Part shown: positions 1 to 7,976 of the stretch, piece by piece
Layout of the letters: every line of letters begins with the position of its first letter
Position numbering within the stretch: position 1 is the stretch's first letter
Assembly (NCBI RefSeq): GCF_001078595.1
Contig: NZ_LFTY01000002.1
Coordinates: 1,322,151-1,386,150, forward strand
Length of the DNA stretch: 64,000 nucleotides
Direction: 5' to 3'
Origin: Candidatus Rhodobacter oscarellae
GTDB taxonomy: Bacteria; Pseudomonadota; Alphaproteobacteria; Rhodobacterales; Rhodobacteraceae
Notes under the pieces: generated by a model
What the model was told of the DNA's origin: nothing
Seen by the model: only the letters and a program-made list of their open reading frames with translations
The model's database searches: none
Program-made: the position numbers and the translations under genes

Positions 1-361
1 CGATCAGCGGCATCTCGCCCGCGGCCTCCAGAAGCTGCGCCTGCATGTCGCCGCCATCGCCGAGCTCCTGCGCGGCCTCGGCAAAACCGCTGGCATAGCA
101 GACCACGCCCCCGGCGCCCATCGTTGACAGGGCGGCGACGATTGGGATCGTCGCGATCCTATTGACGCCCACGAATACCGCGTCCGGCGCCGCGGGTAGA
201 TCCGCGATGTCGGCAAAATCCCCCTTCGTGGGATGCACGTGCCAGATCTCGCCCGCAAAGCCCAGCTTGCGGCAGTTCTCAAGCACATAGCGCCCGACCA
301 ACCCGCCGCCGATCACGGCGATGCTCTTGGGCCGCAGCAGGCGGCTGAGGTCGCGTGTCAT
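1..361 (-). CDS. CoA-binding domain protein, acyl-CoA synthetase (NDP-forming) type, partial
   Basis: Reading the minus strand from the ATG at 361 gives an open frame of 120 codons with no stop before the window edge, so only the N-terminus is present. It begins MTRDLSRLLRPKSIAVIGG, followed by G-rich turns typical of the Rossmann-like CoA-binding domain at the N-terminus of NDP-forming acyl-CoA synthetases (LLRPKSIAVIGG near residues 8-19). These enzymes couple acyl-CoA thioester formation to nucleotide hydrolysis or synthesis in the cytoplasm. The downstream flavodoxin-like and ATP-grasp domains would lie left of the window. The acyl-CoA dehydrogenase 270 bases upstream on the same strand suggests a joint acyl-CoA pathway. 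A stand-alone CoA-binding protein is also possible. Confidence 0.7.
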   Translation of the reverse strand, partial: MTRDLSRLLRPKSIAVIGGGLVGRYVLENCRKLGFAGEIWHVHPTKGDFADIADLPAAPDAVFVGVNRIATIPIVAALSTMGAGGVVCYASGFAEAAQELGDGGDMQAQLLEAAGEMPLI

Positions 362-404
362 CGGCTGACCTCGCAATCGCGGAGAGTTCGGGAGCCTCCG
401 GCGG

Positions 405-427
405 GGATATTTGTAGAACCGGAGAAG
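405..427 (-). repeat. Dispersed intergenic repeat, copy A
   Basis: On the minus strand this 23-base stretch reads CTTCTCCGGTTC followed by TACAAATATCC. It matches 57489-57511 on the plus strand with one mismatch. It lies in the 270-base gap between the CoA-binding gene and the acyl-CoA dehydrogenase. No coding function is apparent. Confidence 0.6.
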
Positions 428-560
428 CAGAGGGGTCCAGCCCCCCGATCCGTCTCCGAATGCGAGGGGCCTTCTCCGGTTGCGGTCATCGGCGTCCCCG
501 CCTGTACCGCGGGTTCATCTTTCAAGAACAAGGTTAACCGTCCGTTACTTCTTCGGTTTT

Positions 561-601
561 TAAGTATCCTCGGGGGGTTTGGGGGGCAGACAGCCCCCCA
601 A
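561..601 (+). repeat. TAAGTATCC-type repeat with G-rich hairpin
   Basis: A TAAGTATCCTCGGGGGG stretch is followed by a perfect 9-bp hairpin (579-587 with 593-601, loop AGACA). It resembles the TAAATATCC plus G-rich hairpin arrangement at 57501-57543. It lies 30 bases beyond the 3' end of the acyl-CoA dehydrogenase and may end that transcript, although there is no T-run on either strand. Confidence 0.5.
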
Positions 602-631
602 TTGGTCGACGCCGAAGGCGGCGAAACCAAA

Positions 632-1792
632 TCAGGCCCCAAGCGGTCGCAGCAGATCGCGGCTGATGATGTGGCGCTGGATCTCGCTGGTCCCGTCCCA
701 GATCCGCTCGACCCGCGCGTCGCGCCAGAAGCGCTCGATCGGGAAGTCGTCCATCAGGCCCATCCCGCCATAGATCTGCAGCGTCGTGTCGGTCACCCGG
801 GCCAGCATCTCGGAGGCATAAAGCTTGGCCGAGGCGATCTCGCGGTTCGAGGGCAGACCTTCATCCAGCCGCCAGGCGGCGCTCAGCGTCAGCCAGTCCG
901 CCGCGTCGATCTCGGTGATCATATCCGCGATCTGGAAGCCCACGCCCTGGAACTTACCAATCGGCTGGCCGAACTGCTTGCGCTCGGCGGAGTAGTTAAG
1001 CGCCATGTCAAAACAGCGCCGCGCGCGGCCCACGCTGAAGGCCGCCACGGTCAGGCGCGTGGCATAGAGCCACTCGTTCATCACCGCAAAGCCGCCATCG
1101 ACCTCACCCAGCACCTGCGCCTGCGGCAGGCGGCAGTCATCAAAGCTCAGGATGTAGTTCTTGTAGCCCTTGTGGCTCACCGAGTTGTAGCCGTGGCGCA
1201 CGTCAAAGCCGGGCGTGTCGCGGTCCACCAGGAAAGTGGTGATGCGCTTCTTCGGCCCCTTCGGTGTCTCATCCACCCCGGTGGCGATGAAAACGATAAA
1301 GAAATCAGCATGCTCGGCGCCAGAGATGAAGTGCTTGGAGCCGTTCACAACCCAATCGTCGCCATCCTTGACCGCCTGGCACTTCATGCCGCGCACATCC
1401 GAGCCCGCGTCGGGCTCGGTCATTGCCAGCGCGTCCATCCGCTCGCCGCGCACGGCGGGAAGCAGGTAGCGCTCGCGCTGCTCGTCATTGCAGGCCATCA
1501 GAATGTTCTGCGGACGGCCAAAGAAATGCGTCAGCGCCATAGAGCCCCGCCCCAGCTCGCGCTCCACCAGGGTGAAGTCGAAATGCGACAGCCCGGCGCC
1601 GCCGACCTCCTCGGGGAAGTTGCAGGCGTAGAACCCCAGATCGATGCATTTTTGCTTGATCTCGTTGCCCAGCTCCACCGGCACGGTACCGGTGCGCTCG
1701 ACCTCCGCCTCATGCGGGTAGATCTCGTGCTCGACGAAGCTGCGCACCGTCTCGACGATCATTTCTTGTTCTTGGCTCAGCCCAAACTGCAT
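632..1792 (-). CDS. Acyl-CoA dehydrogenase
   Basis: This 386-residue protein has the full FAD-dependent acyl-CoA dehydrogenase layout: an N-terminal helical domain, a middle beta domain (AMTEPDAGSDVRG, then the NGSKHFISGAEHADFF substrate/FAD loop), and a C-terminal helical domain with AERKQFGQPIGKFQGVGFQIADM and YGGMGLMDDFPIERFWRDAR. It would introduce an alpha-beta double bond into an acyl-CoA and pass electrons to electron-transfer flavoprotein. The segment that usually carries the catalytic glutamate (YEGT) reads WDGTSEIQR, with Asp at residue 366. Aspartate is known as the base in a few cyclohexane-carboxyl-CoA type dehydrogenases, and some subfamilies place the base elsewhere. The substrate cannot be told from sequence. 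The start ATG at 1792 fits the family N-terminus. Confidence 0.93.
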   Translation of the reverse strand: MQFGLSQEQEMIVETVRSFVEHEIYPHEAEVERTGTVPVELGNEIKQKCIDLGFYACNFPEEVGGAGLSHFDFTLVERELGRGSMALTHFFGRPQNILMACNDEQRERYLLPAVRGERMDALAMTEPDAGSDVRGMKCQAVKDGDDWVVNGSKHFISGAEHADFFIVFIATGVDETPKGPKKRITTFLVDRDTPGFDVRHGYNSVSHKGYKNYILSFDDCRLPQAQVLGEVDGGFAVMNEWLYATRLTVAAFSVGRARRCFDMALNYSAERKQFGQPIGKFQGVGFQIADMITEIDAADWLTLSAAWRLDEGLPSNREIASAKLYASEMLARVTDTTLQIYGGMGLMDDFPIERFWRDARVERIWDGTSEIQRHIISRDLLRPLGA

Positions 1793-1873
1793 GGCAACTC
1801 TCCGATTTTCTGGCGTGCTAAAAGCACGTTTCTACGCCCCCTGAATGACCGAAAACGACACGCCAGCGCCCGT

Positions 1874-2584
1874 TCACGCAGGGCGCCCCAGATCGGCCTG
1901 GAGTCGGGTCAAAAAGGTGGCGGTCTCTTGCCCCGCCGGGATCGCTGGCAGGACACGCACGGTGATGACGCCCGGCCGACGCAGCCAGCTTCGGTATGGC
2001 CAAAACGTGCCGCTGTCCAAGACCACGGGCACGCAGGGCAAACCCAGCGCGCGATAGAGCACCGCCGTGCCTTTTTGCACCTCGAACCGCCGCGCCGGGT
2101 CGCGCGTCCCGCTGGGAAAGATCAAAAAGCTGCGGCCCTCTTTGGCACGCGCACGCGCAGCCCCAAATGCCTCGCGCGCACGATCCGCCGCGCCAGAGCG
2201 ATCCAGCCCGATATGCCCAAGCTTGCGCGCAATCGCCCCCGCCACGGGGTAGCGCAGGATCTCTTGCTTGAGCAGCACCACCGGGTTCTCGAACAGCAGC
2301 GGCAAAACCAGCGTCTCCCAGAGCGCCTCATGCCGGCTGGCGAGGATCACTGGCCCGGACGGAAACTCCGCATCTTGAAGCACATGGAACCGCTGCCCGC
2401 AGATCGCCCGCAGCAGGAAGAGCTGCACCCGGATATAGGCCCGCAGCACCGGCCACCCGATCCGGACGGGCGCCAGCAGGAACGGCACGAACAGCAGAAA
2501 GAACAGCGTCGCCAGTACCGAGCAGAGGTGAAATAGCACCGACCGCGCGGCAATGATCGGCGTATTGTCCAGTGACCGCGTCAT
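1874..2584 (-). CDS. 1-acyl-glycerol-3-phosphate acyltransferase-like protein (PlsC family)
   Basis: The 236-residue protein starts with a hydrophobic segment (residues about 17-40), then motif I at 85-90 (HEALWE, an HX4E variant of HX4D), and motif III at 156-161 (FPSGTR where FPEGTR is usual), followed by KGTAVLYRALGLPCVPVVL. These are PlsC-family hallmarks; members transfer an acyl chain from acyl-ACP or acyl-CoA to lysophosphatidate or a related acceptor at the inner membrane. HX4E occurs in many proteobacterial members, but Ser in place of Glu in motif III is less usual. The gene diverges, with 62 bases between starts, from an acyl carrier protein and ketosynthase pair, so it may use acyl chains carried by that ACP. 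The acceptor could be a specialised lipid rather than lysophosphatidate. Confidence 0.85.
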   Translation of the reverse strand: MTRSLDNTPIIAARSVLFHLCSVLATLFFLLFVPFLLAPVRIGWPVLRAYIRVQLFLLRAICGQRFHVLQDAEFPSGPVILASRHEALWETLVLPLLFENPVVLLKQEILRYPVAGAIARKLGHIGLDRSGAADRAREAFGAARARAKEGRSFLIFPSGTRDPARRFEVQKGTAVLYRALGLPCVPVVLDSGTFWPYRSWLRRPGVITVRVLPAIPAGQETATFLTRLQADLGRPA

Positions 2585-2646
2585 CGGCTTGCTTTCAGCT
2601 TGGATTTCCCTCTAATACCGGTGACCTTATGACCAAAGGACGGCAG

Positions 2647-2919
2647 ATGAGCAATAACTCGAGCCCGACGCAAAAACTTGAGAACGAACTCCTGGACATC
2701 GTCGCGGATGAAACCATGGTCGAGCGCGCGCTGCTCAAGCCGGACGCCCGCTTAGAGGATCTCGACATCGCCTCGGCAGATTTCGTCTTGGTGCTGCTGG
2801 CAATTGAGGAAAAATACGGAATTTACATCCCCGTAGACAACGAGATTTCTACGATTGAGACGGTGCAAGACCTGCTGACCCTCGCCACGCAGAAAATCGC
2901 CGAAGAAAAAACGGAATGA
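2647..2919 (+). CDS. Atypical acyl carrier protein
   Basis: This 90-residue acidic protein has the acyl carrier protein fold signature: DIASADFVLVLLAIEEKYGI lines up with the 4'-phosphopantetheine region DSLDTVELVMALEEEF. The attachment serine is kept, but the usual DSL is ASA. The start at 2647 is chosen because AAAGGA lies 6 bases upstream; an in-frame ATG at 2629 has no clear ribosome site. The last codons overlap the ketosynthase start (ATGA at 2916-2919), implying translational coupling. It probably serves a dedicated acyl or ketide chain instead of replacing the main AcpP. The holo form would need a phosphopantetheinyl transferase not seen here. Confidence 0.85.
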   Translation: MSNNSSPTQKLENELLDIVADETMVERALLKPDARLEDLDIASADFVLVLLAIEEKYGIYIPVDNEISTIETVQDLLTLATQKIAEEKTE

Positions 2920-4130
2920 GCGAACGCGCAGTTGTCATAACCGGCGTCGGGGCGATCTCTTGCCATGGCGCGGGCGCAGACACACTGTGGCGCGCGGCGC
3001 GCGATGGTAAGAGCGGCGCGCGCACATACGAGTTTGACCGCATCGAGGACCAGAAGGTCACGCAGGCCGCTGGCGTGCCGCCGGAGACGGTCAGCGAAAA
3101 CGCGGTGCATGTGCGGCCACGGATGCAGGACCGCGTGGTGCATATGGCGCTGATCGCGGCCGAGGAGGCGGTGCAGCAGTCGGGCCTCAGCAAAGCCGAC
3201 TTCAAGGACGCGGGCGTGATTGTGGGCTCGGGCTTTGGCGGCGCGAACACGCTGGACGACAACTATTACTTCCACGCGCGCCCGCATCTGGATGTCCGGA
3301 TGGATCCGTTCTCGATCCCCAAGATCATGACCAATGCGGCGGCGTCCTGGATCTCGATGACCTTTGGCGCAAACGGTCCGATCTATTGCAACTCCACCGC
3401 TTGCTCCTCGGCGGGGCAGTCCATCGGCATGGCGTACCACATGATCAAGTCCGGCATGCTGGACCGTGCGATCACCGGCGGCACCGAGGGCTGCGTCGTG
3501 GCCGGCGTGTTCCGCGCCTGGGAGGTCTTGCGCGTGATGACGCCGACCCTGTGCCGCCCTTTCTCGCGCGATCGCAACGGGATGCTGCTGGGAGAGGGCG
3601 CGGGCATCCTTGTGCTAGAGACGAAAGAGAGCGCCCAGGCGCGCGGGGCCACCATCCTGGCCGAGGTCGCGGGCTATGGCACGACCGCCGATGCGGGCGA
3701 TCTGCTGCGCCCCAACCCCAACGGGGCCGCGCGCTCGATGACGCAGGCGCTGCAAAGCGGCGGCCTGGCGCCGTCGGACGTGGCCTATGTGAACGCCCAT
3801 GGCACGGCCACGGTGGCCAATGACGTCTCCGAAACCGAGGCCATGCGCCAGGTCTTCGGGGACGGGTTCGACGCGGTCGCGGTGTCCTCGACCAAGCCGG
3901 TGCACGGCCATGGGCTGGGTGCGGCGGGGGCGCTGGAGGCGATCGTGACGATCAATGCGCTGCGCGAACGCATCGCGCCGCCCAACCTGCACTTCACCGA
4001 GCAGGACCCAAAGATCGGATTCACCCCGGTCACCGAGGCGCGCGCCTTGGATGGCCGCTATGCGATGTCGAACTCCTTCGCTTTCGGTGGCATCAACGCG
4101 ACATTGGTTTTTGGCCGCGCCCAGACGTGA
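2916..4130 (+). CDS. Beta-ketoacyl-ACP synthase, FabF-like
   Basis: The 404-residue thiolase-fold enzyme carries the Cys-His-His set of condensing enzymes: Cys163 in CNSTACSSAGQSIG, His295 in NAHGTAT and His332 in GHGLGAAGALE. It would condense malonyl-ACP with an acyl primer in the cytoplasm. Length matches the FabF/FabB group. It follows the atypical ACP with a 4-base overlap and is divergent from a PlsC-like gene, so the three probably form one lipid-making unit. No ketoreductase, dehydratase or enoyl reductase is nearby, so general fatty acid enzymes would have to finish each cycle. It is not in the usual fabD-fabG-acpP-fabF locus and looks like a second, specialised synthase. Confidence 0.92.
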   Translation: MSERAVVITGVGAISCHGAGADTLWRAARDGKSGARTYEFDRIEDQKVTQAAGVPPETVSENAVHVRPRMQDRVVHMALIAAEEAVQQSGLSKADFKDAGVIVGSGFGGANTLDDNYYFHARPHLDVRMDPFSIPKIMTNAAASWISMTFGANGPIYCNSTACSSAGQSIGMAYHMIKSGMLDRAITGGTEGCVVAGVFRAWEVLRVMTPTLCRPFSRDRNGMLLGEGAGILVLETKESAQARGATILAEVAGYGTTADAGDLLRPNPNGAARSMTQALQSGGLAPSDVAYVNAHGTATVANDVSETEAMRQVFGDGFDAVAVSSTKPVHGHGLGAAGALEAIVTINALRERIAPPNLHFTEQDPKIGFTPVTEARALDGRYAMSNSFAFGGINATLVFGRAQT

Positions 4131-4173
4131 CGCCGGTTTGCCGAGCCTCGTCCCGCCGCTCTGCCACATCTTT

Positions 4174-4198
4174 CATGTTAAGATCCCAGCGTAACATG
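4174..4198. other. Interrupted palindrome
   Basis: Seven-base arms CATGTTA and TAACATG are separated by 11 bases, 44 bases after the ketosynthase stop. The rest of the 167-base gap up to the tRNA shows no gene. It could be a weak hairpin or a protein-binding site; no T-run follows. Confidence 0.3.
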
Positions 4199-4297
4199 TT
4201 GGCAAGGTGCGATTCTTCGCGCTCTTAGCTTACGAACACATAGATGGCGCTCGGCGTCTACGCCCAAGGCGCGTTTCGCATAGAAAACTATAGATGG

Positions 4298-4374
4298 TGG
4301 CGCACCCAAAAGGATTCGAACCTTTGACCTCTGCCTTCGGAGGGCAGCGCTCTATCCAGCTGAGCTATGGGTGC
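4298..4374 (-). tRNA. tRNA-Arg (anticodon CCG)
   Basis: The minus strand folds as a full cloverleaf: acceptor GCACCCA pairing with TGGGTGC, D arm with AGCTGGATAGAGC, anticodon stem CTGCC/GGCAG with loop CTCCGAA (anticodon CCG at 4338-4340), and T arm with GGTTCGAATCC. CCA is encoded at the 3' end (4298-4300). It reads CGG arginine codons. Confidence 0.96.
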
Positions 4375-4466
4375 ATTGCGGGCTGTGTAGCCTGCGGATG
4401 CGGGACAGGCAACCGCGAATAGCCAAGCTGTCAGAATTCCAGCAATTCAAACCGCGGGTTGCCGTC

Positions 4467-5672
4467 CTAAGATTTCCCAGGCCGCTGTAAGCTGTCCAGA
4501 AACAACTGAACTTCGTGAATCATCGTGGTCCATGTGCGCTCTTGCGGAAGCGGGACATGGTTCCGGCTTTCCAGCGAAACGTATCTTGCGCCCTGGATTT
4601 CACTTGCGAGTATGCGCCCCTGTTCGACGGGCTGAATCGCATCAGAGATCGCATGTATGACCAGCGTCGGGGTGCGAATGGACGCCAATTGGTCTGAGAC
4701 ATCAAACCGGTCAACTATTTGTCTCAGGCGTGCCGCGTTCTCTGGAGATATCGTTTGCGTCTGCATCCTCACAAAGCTGGCCAATTGCTCGGGCGTGGCG
4801 TCGGGCATGAACAGGGTCGAGAACGCGTTCACAAATGGGCTGTCCGCCCTGCCCCAACCCGCCTTGATGAGGCCCAAAAGAGTATCTTCGTCGATGTCGC
4901 CCGGCGCCGCTTGGCGCAATCCGCGCCCCTTCGCATAGCCGCCATACAAAGCCAATCCGCTGACCCGCTCGGGATGTCTTTGGGCAAAGCGAATAGCGAC
5001 CGGGACGGCCTGCGACGCGGCGAAGATCGGGAAGCGGTCCAAGTCGTTGGCGTCGGCGACGGCCTTTAGGTCGTCGGAAAAGGCATCAATATCAGCGCCT
5101 TCGAGGTCGCGCGAGGACAGCCCGGTGCCCCTTTGATCGTAGCGATAAAGCGTGTTCTTGCCATCCAGAGCTTCGATCAAGGGCCGCCAGACCGGGCTTT
5201 GCCAATCGAACTCCAAGTGCGACAGCCAATGCGCGACCCGGAGCAGCGGCGGGCCATGGCCGCTCTTGGCGAACGCAATTCTGGCACCGTGAGAGGATCG
5301 GGTGAAGCTGATATTCTGCGTCTCCGAGGGCGCTTGATCGGGCGGTTGCGCGGCGGCTGGGGCAGCGGGTTTCACCTCGACATTCAGCTGAAAGCCCCTG
5401 CCGTGGACCGTCTTGATGACGGCCTGCGCCCGGCCCGTATCCCCAACCGCCTTTCGGGCGGCGTTGATCCGGGCGCTTATCGTGGCGTCGGACACGCTTA
5501 GCCCGTGCCAAACGGTTTCGACAAGCTCGTCCTTGGTGACCAGCCGGCCCTTCCGATCGACAAGAATCCACAGAAGATCAAAGACTTGCGGCTCGAGATG
5601 CACTGGCCGCCCATCGCACCGAAACAGGTGCCTCTCAGGGTCGATCAAGCAGTTTGCGAACGCATACGCCAT
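4467..5672 (-). CDS. Winged-helix transcriptional regulator fused to an alpha/beta hydrolase
   Basis: From the ATG at 5672 the protein has 401 residues. Residues about 1-100 form an OmpR/PhoB-type winged helix (PERHLFRCDGRPVHLEPQVF, then LVTKDELVETVW, VSDATISARINAARKAVGD and the wing IKTVHGRGFQL). A Pro/Ala-rich linker leads to an alpha/beta hydrolase domain with a nucleophile turn FAASQAV (usual Gly flanks replaced by Ala), a downstream Asp in HAISDAI and His in SRNHVPL. The frame stays open up to 5834, but that longer start would overlap the divergent gene at 5828 and adds residues that do not resemble the family. It probably binds DNA with the hydrolase domain as sensor or modifier; the ligand is unknown. 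Confidence 0.82.
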   Translation of the reverse strand: MAYAFANCLIDPERHLFRCDGRPVHLEPQVFDLLWILVDRKGRLVTKDELVETVWHGLSVSDATISARINAARKAVGDTGRAQAVIKTVHGRGFQLNVEVKPAAPAAAQPPDQAPSETQNISFTRSSHGARIAFAKSGHGPPLLRVAHWLSHLEFDWQSPVWRPLIEALDGKNTLYRYDQRGTGLSSRDLEGADIDAFSDDLKAVADANDLDRFPIFAASQAVPVAIRFAQRHPERVSGLALYGGYAKGRGLRQAAPGDIDEDTLLGLIKAGWGRADSPFVNAFSTLFMPDATPEQLASFVRMQTQTISPENAARLRQIVDRFDVSDQLASIRTPTLVIHAISDAIQPVEQGRILASEIQGARYVSLESRNHVPLPQERTWTTMIHEVQLFLDSLQRPGKS

Positions 5673-5827
5673 GGCACATTGAACGGCGAAACGGCGGCGA
5701 TGCTCAAGGAATTTCGGCCCAGGCGGGGCAGAAATATAGAAATGACAAGGAATTCTAAAGCCTGCCTTCAAGCACTGGCCAGGCGATTGCCGTCCAATGA
5801 TGTCAGGACAAAAAAGGAGTTCCCGCC

Positions 5828-6031
5828 ATGACACAATTTGAAACGCCAGAGATCAAACGCCACCTGAATGGGTCAATAGATACAGGCTATTACATCAAAA
5901 TCGGGCGTAAGGCGCGCGCCGATGAGATGCGTGCATTGGCCAAGAGGGCCATACCAAAGGCCAAGCGGGCCATGCCAAAGCCGCGCATCTTCTCGTTGCC
6001 GTTTTGGATGCGCAGGGCTGCGGCGACCTGA
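5828..6031 (+). CDS. Small protein of unknown function
   Basis: This 67-residue ORF starts 8 bases after a strong AAGGAG ribosome site, which is the main reason to believe it. It begins MTQFETPEIKRHLNGSIDTG and is rich in Lys and Arg in its second half. That half includes a repeat (KRAIPKAKRAMPK) encoded by two near-identical 21-base units at 5938-5958 and 5959-5979 (two mismatches). It has no membrane segment or signal peptide. It diverges from the winged-helix/hydrolase gene, whose product may control it. I do not recognise the family; it may be a nucleic-acid-binding or stress-related small protein. Confidence 0.6.
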   Translation: MTQFETPEIKRHLNGSIDTGYYIKIGRKARADEMRALAKRAIPKAKRAMPKPRIFSLPFWMRRAAAT

Positions 6032-6382
6032 CGAGACCCTTCCCGCACCGCGCCGAGCTGGGGATCCGGCCCGTCCATCGTCGCGGCGGGCATTTCCGAA
6101 AGGTTAACCCTGCGCGCGGCGGTTCTGGGGGTAAAGCCGCGCATCGGTGGGTTAATGCCTTATTTTGTTGAGAAATCCCGTGTCGGCAAAGCGTCGGAAA
6201 AACGTCGGCCATGCGTATGGCACCTCGTATGGCAGATGGGCGGAAAGCGCCCGAGTTAACGGACCGCGCGGTGGGTTTGGGTTTTGTTGAGGCTCGGATG
6301 GGCGCTGTATGAGATCACGCAGCCTGCGCTTGCAGGAGGGCTTTGCGAATATCTGCACCGAGGCCGCCCGCGAGGGGCGCAC

Positions 6383-6646
6383 GCCGACACCAGATGCAAC
6401 GGGACTCACATAGAGCGACCGCCCGAGCTTGCCTCGGGGCCTCCCCCTTGAACCAAGCGCAACGCGGGCAGCGGCCGACCTGGAGGTCGCCTGCGCAGCG
6501 TAGACACTTGGCACGCGGGCCCTGCTAACGCAGTTGTTTAAGTATTTTGCAACGTAGCAAAAGCGGCCTCCTGGGGGAGGTCGGCCGCTGCCCGAGGCAA
6601 GCTCGGGCGGTGGCGCGGCTTGGGCGGCGTTGCGTCTGGTGTCGGC
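6383..6646. repeat. Nested long inverted repeat, copy 1 of a dispersed element
   Basis: Three pairs of arms nest around a common centre: outer 6383-6401 with 6628-6646 (18 of 19 paired), middle 6419-6438 with 6591-6610 (20 of 20), inner 6466-6481 with 6578-6593 (16 of 16). The outer and inner arm sequences recur at 34580-34601 and 34680-34704. It fills part of an 844-base stretch (6032-6875) without a convincing gene; the open frames there run through the repeat. No transposase is present. It could be a MITE-like or REP-like element, or a structured RNA. Confidence 0.8.
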
Positions 6647-6875
6647 AAGCGTTGTTAGGGTCGCGCGTGTTTGCAAGGCACGCTCCTGGCCACTCTCACC
6701 GAAACCTGAGTCTTTTAAGCGACAAATGATTAAGCGAAAAATGAGAGAGAATCTTGAGTTTTGGTTCACATAGCAGCCCGCCCGGTGGCCGCGCGCCGTC
6801 GCTGGAACTTGCCAAAACCAGCAATGCGCCCCTAGGCTGAAAGGATTGGGACACTCACACAAGGAATACGACTTT

Positions 6876-7847
6876 ATGGCCTATGCGATCACCGCCAGCG
6901 TGCCGGGCGGCGCGGATGTACTGACCCGCGCAGAGATTACGCCTCCGACGCCGGGCGAAGGCGAGGTGCTGATCCGCCAGACCGCAATTGGAGTGAACTT
7001 CCTCGACATCTACATCCGCTCGGGGCTTTATCCCTGGCCGGTGGAGCGCGACCTGATCCTGGGCAGCGAGGGCGCCGGCGTGGTCGAGGCTCTGGGGCCG
7101 AATGTGGACGGCTTCCGCGCCGGGGACCGCGTGGCTTACACCATTCCCAACGGAGCCTATGCCACGCATCGCGCGGTGCCTGCCAAGATGCTTGTGCCCC
7201 TGCCCGACGATGTCAGCGACATCCAGGCCGCGGGCGCGATGCTTAAGGGCCTGACGGCGTATTACCTGCTGCATGACAGCTACCGCGTCTCGGCGGGCGA
7301 GGCGGTGCTTTTCCACGCCGCGGCGGGGGGCGTCGGGCTTTTGGCGGGCCAATGGATGGCCGCCAAGGGCGCGCGTGCCATTGGCACGGCGGGTGGTCCC
7401 GAGAAGGTCGCCCTGGCCAAGGCGAATGGCTATGACGAGGTCATCGACTACCGCGCCGAGGATTTCGTCGCCCGCGTCAAGGAAATCACCAACGGGGCGG
7501 GCGTGCCCGTGGTCTATGACAGCGTCGGTAAGGACACCCTTCAGGGCTCGATCAACTGCCTGCAGCCCTTTGGGACATTGGTGAATTTCGGCCAAAGCTC
7601 TGGCCCGCCCGAGGATTTTCGCATCGCCCAACTCGCGGTGGGGTCCCTCTACCTGCAGCGCCCCACGCTGTTTCAATACGCGGCCTCCCGCGCGTGGTTG
7701 GAGCGCGCAAGCGCGGCGCTGTTCGCGGGCATTGCGGATGGCCGGTTGCGGATCAACACCACGACGCGACCGCTGGACGACGCCGCGGCGGCGCATACCG
7801 ACCTGGAGGGGCGCAAGACGACTGGCTCGACGGTGCTGATCCCGTAG
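6876..7847 (+). CDS. qor: Quinone oxidoreductase, zinc-independent MDR family
   Basis: The 323-residue protein is a zinc-free medium-chain dehydrogenase/reductase: an N-terminal GroES-like domain (PTPGEGEVLIRQTAIGVNFL, YPWPVERDLILGSEGAGVVE) and a Rossmann domain with HAAAGGVGLLAGQWMAAKGA. It would reduce quinones with NADPH in the cytoplasm. The start at 6876 is preferred because AAGGA lies 10 bases upstream and MAYAITA matches the family; an in-frame ATG at 6846 would add ten unlikely residues. It is monocistronic, after a long repeat-containing gap, and converges on the LysR gene. Confidence 0.9.
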   Translation: MAYAITASVPGGADVLTRAEITPPTPGEGEVLIRQTAIGVNFLDIYIRSGLYPWPVERDLILGSEGAGVVEALGPNVDGFRAGDRVAYTIPNGAYATHRAVPAKMLVPLPDDVSDIQAAGAMLKGLTAYYLLHDSYRVSAGEAVLFHAAAGGVGLLAGQWMAAKGARAIGTAGGPEKVALAKANGYDEVIDYRAEDFVARVKEITNGAGVPVVYDSVGKDTLQGSINCLQPFGTLVNFGQSSGPPEDFRIAQLAVGSLYLQRPTLFQYAASRAWLERASAALFAGIADGRLRINTTTRPLDDAAAAHTDLEGRKTTGSTVLIP

Positions 7848-7976
7848 CGCCGCCGCAGGCGAAGAAGACCGCATCGGTCGTACAGCCCCCTTCCCCTCTG
7901 CGCGCGCGCCGGGTTGGCCTTGCCCAAGGACCTTGCGACCAAGCTTGACGATACCCAAGCGGTGACGCTCACGCAG

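Noticed and set aside
233-2536. A 767-codon open frame on the plus strand
   Set aside because: It runs antisense through the acyl-CoA dehydrogenase and PlsC-like genes, which have clear motifs; long antisense frames are expected at this G+C.
6152-6862. A 236-codon minus-strand frame
   Set aside because: It crosses the long inverted repeat, has no domain or ribosome site and looks like repeat-derived noise.
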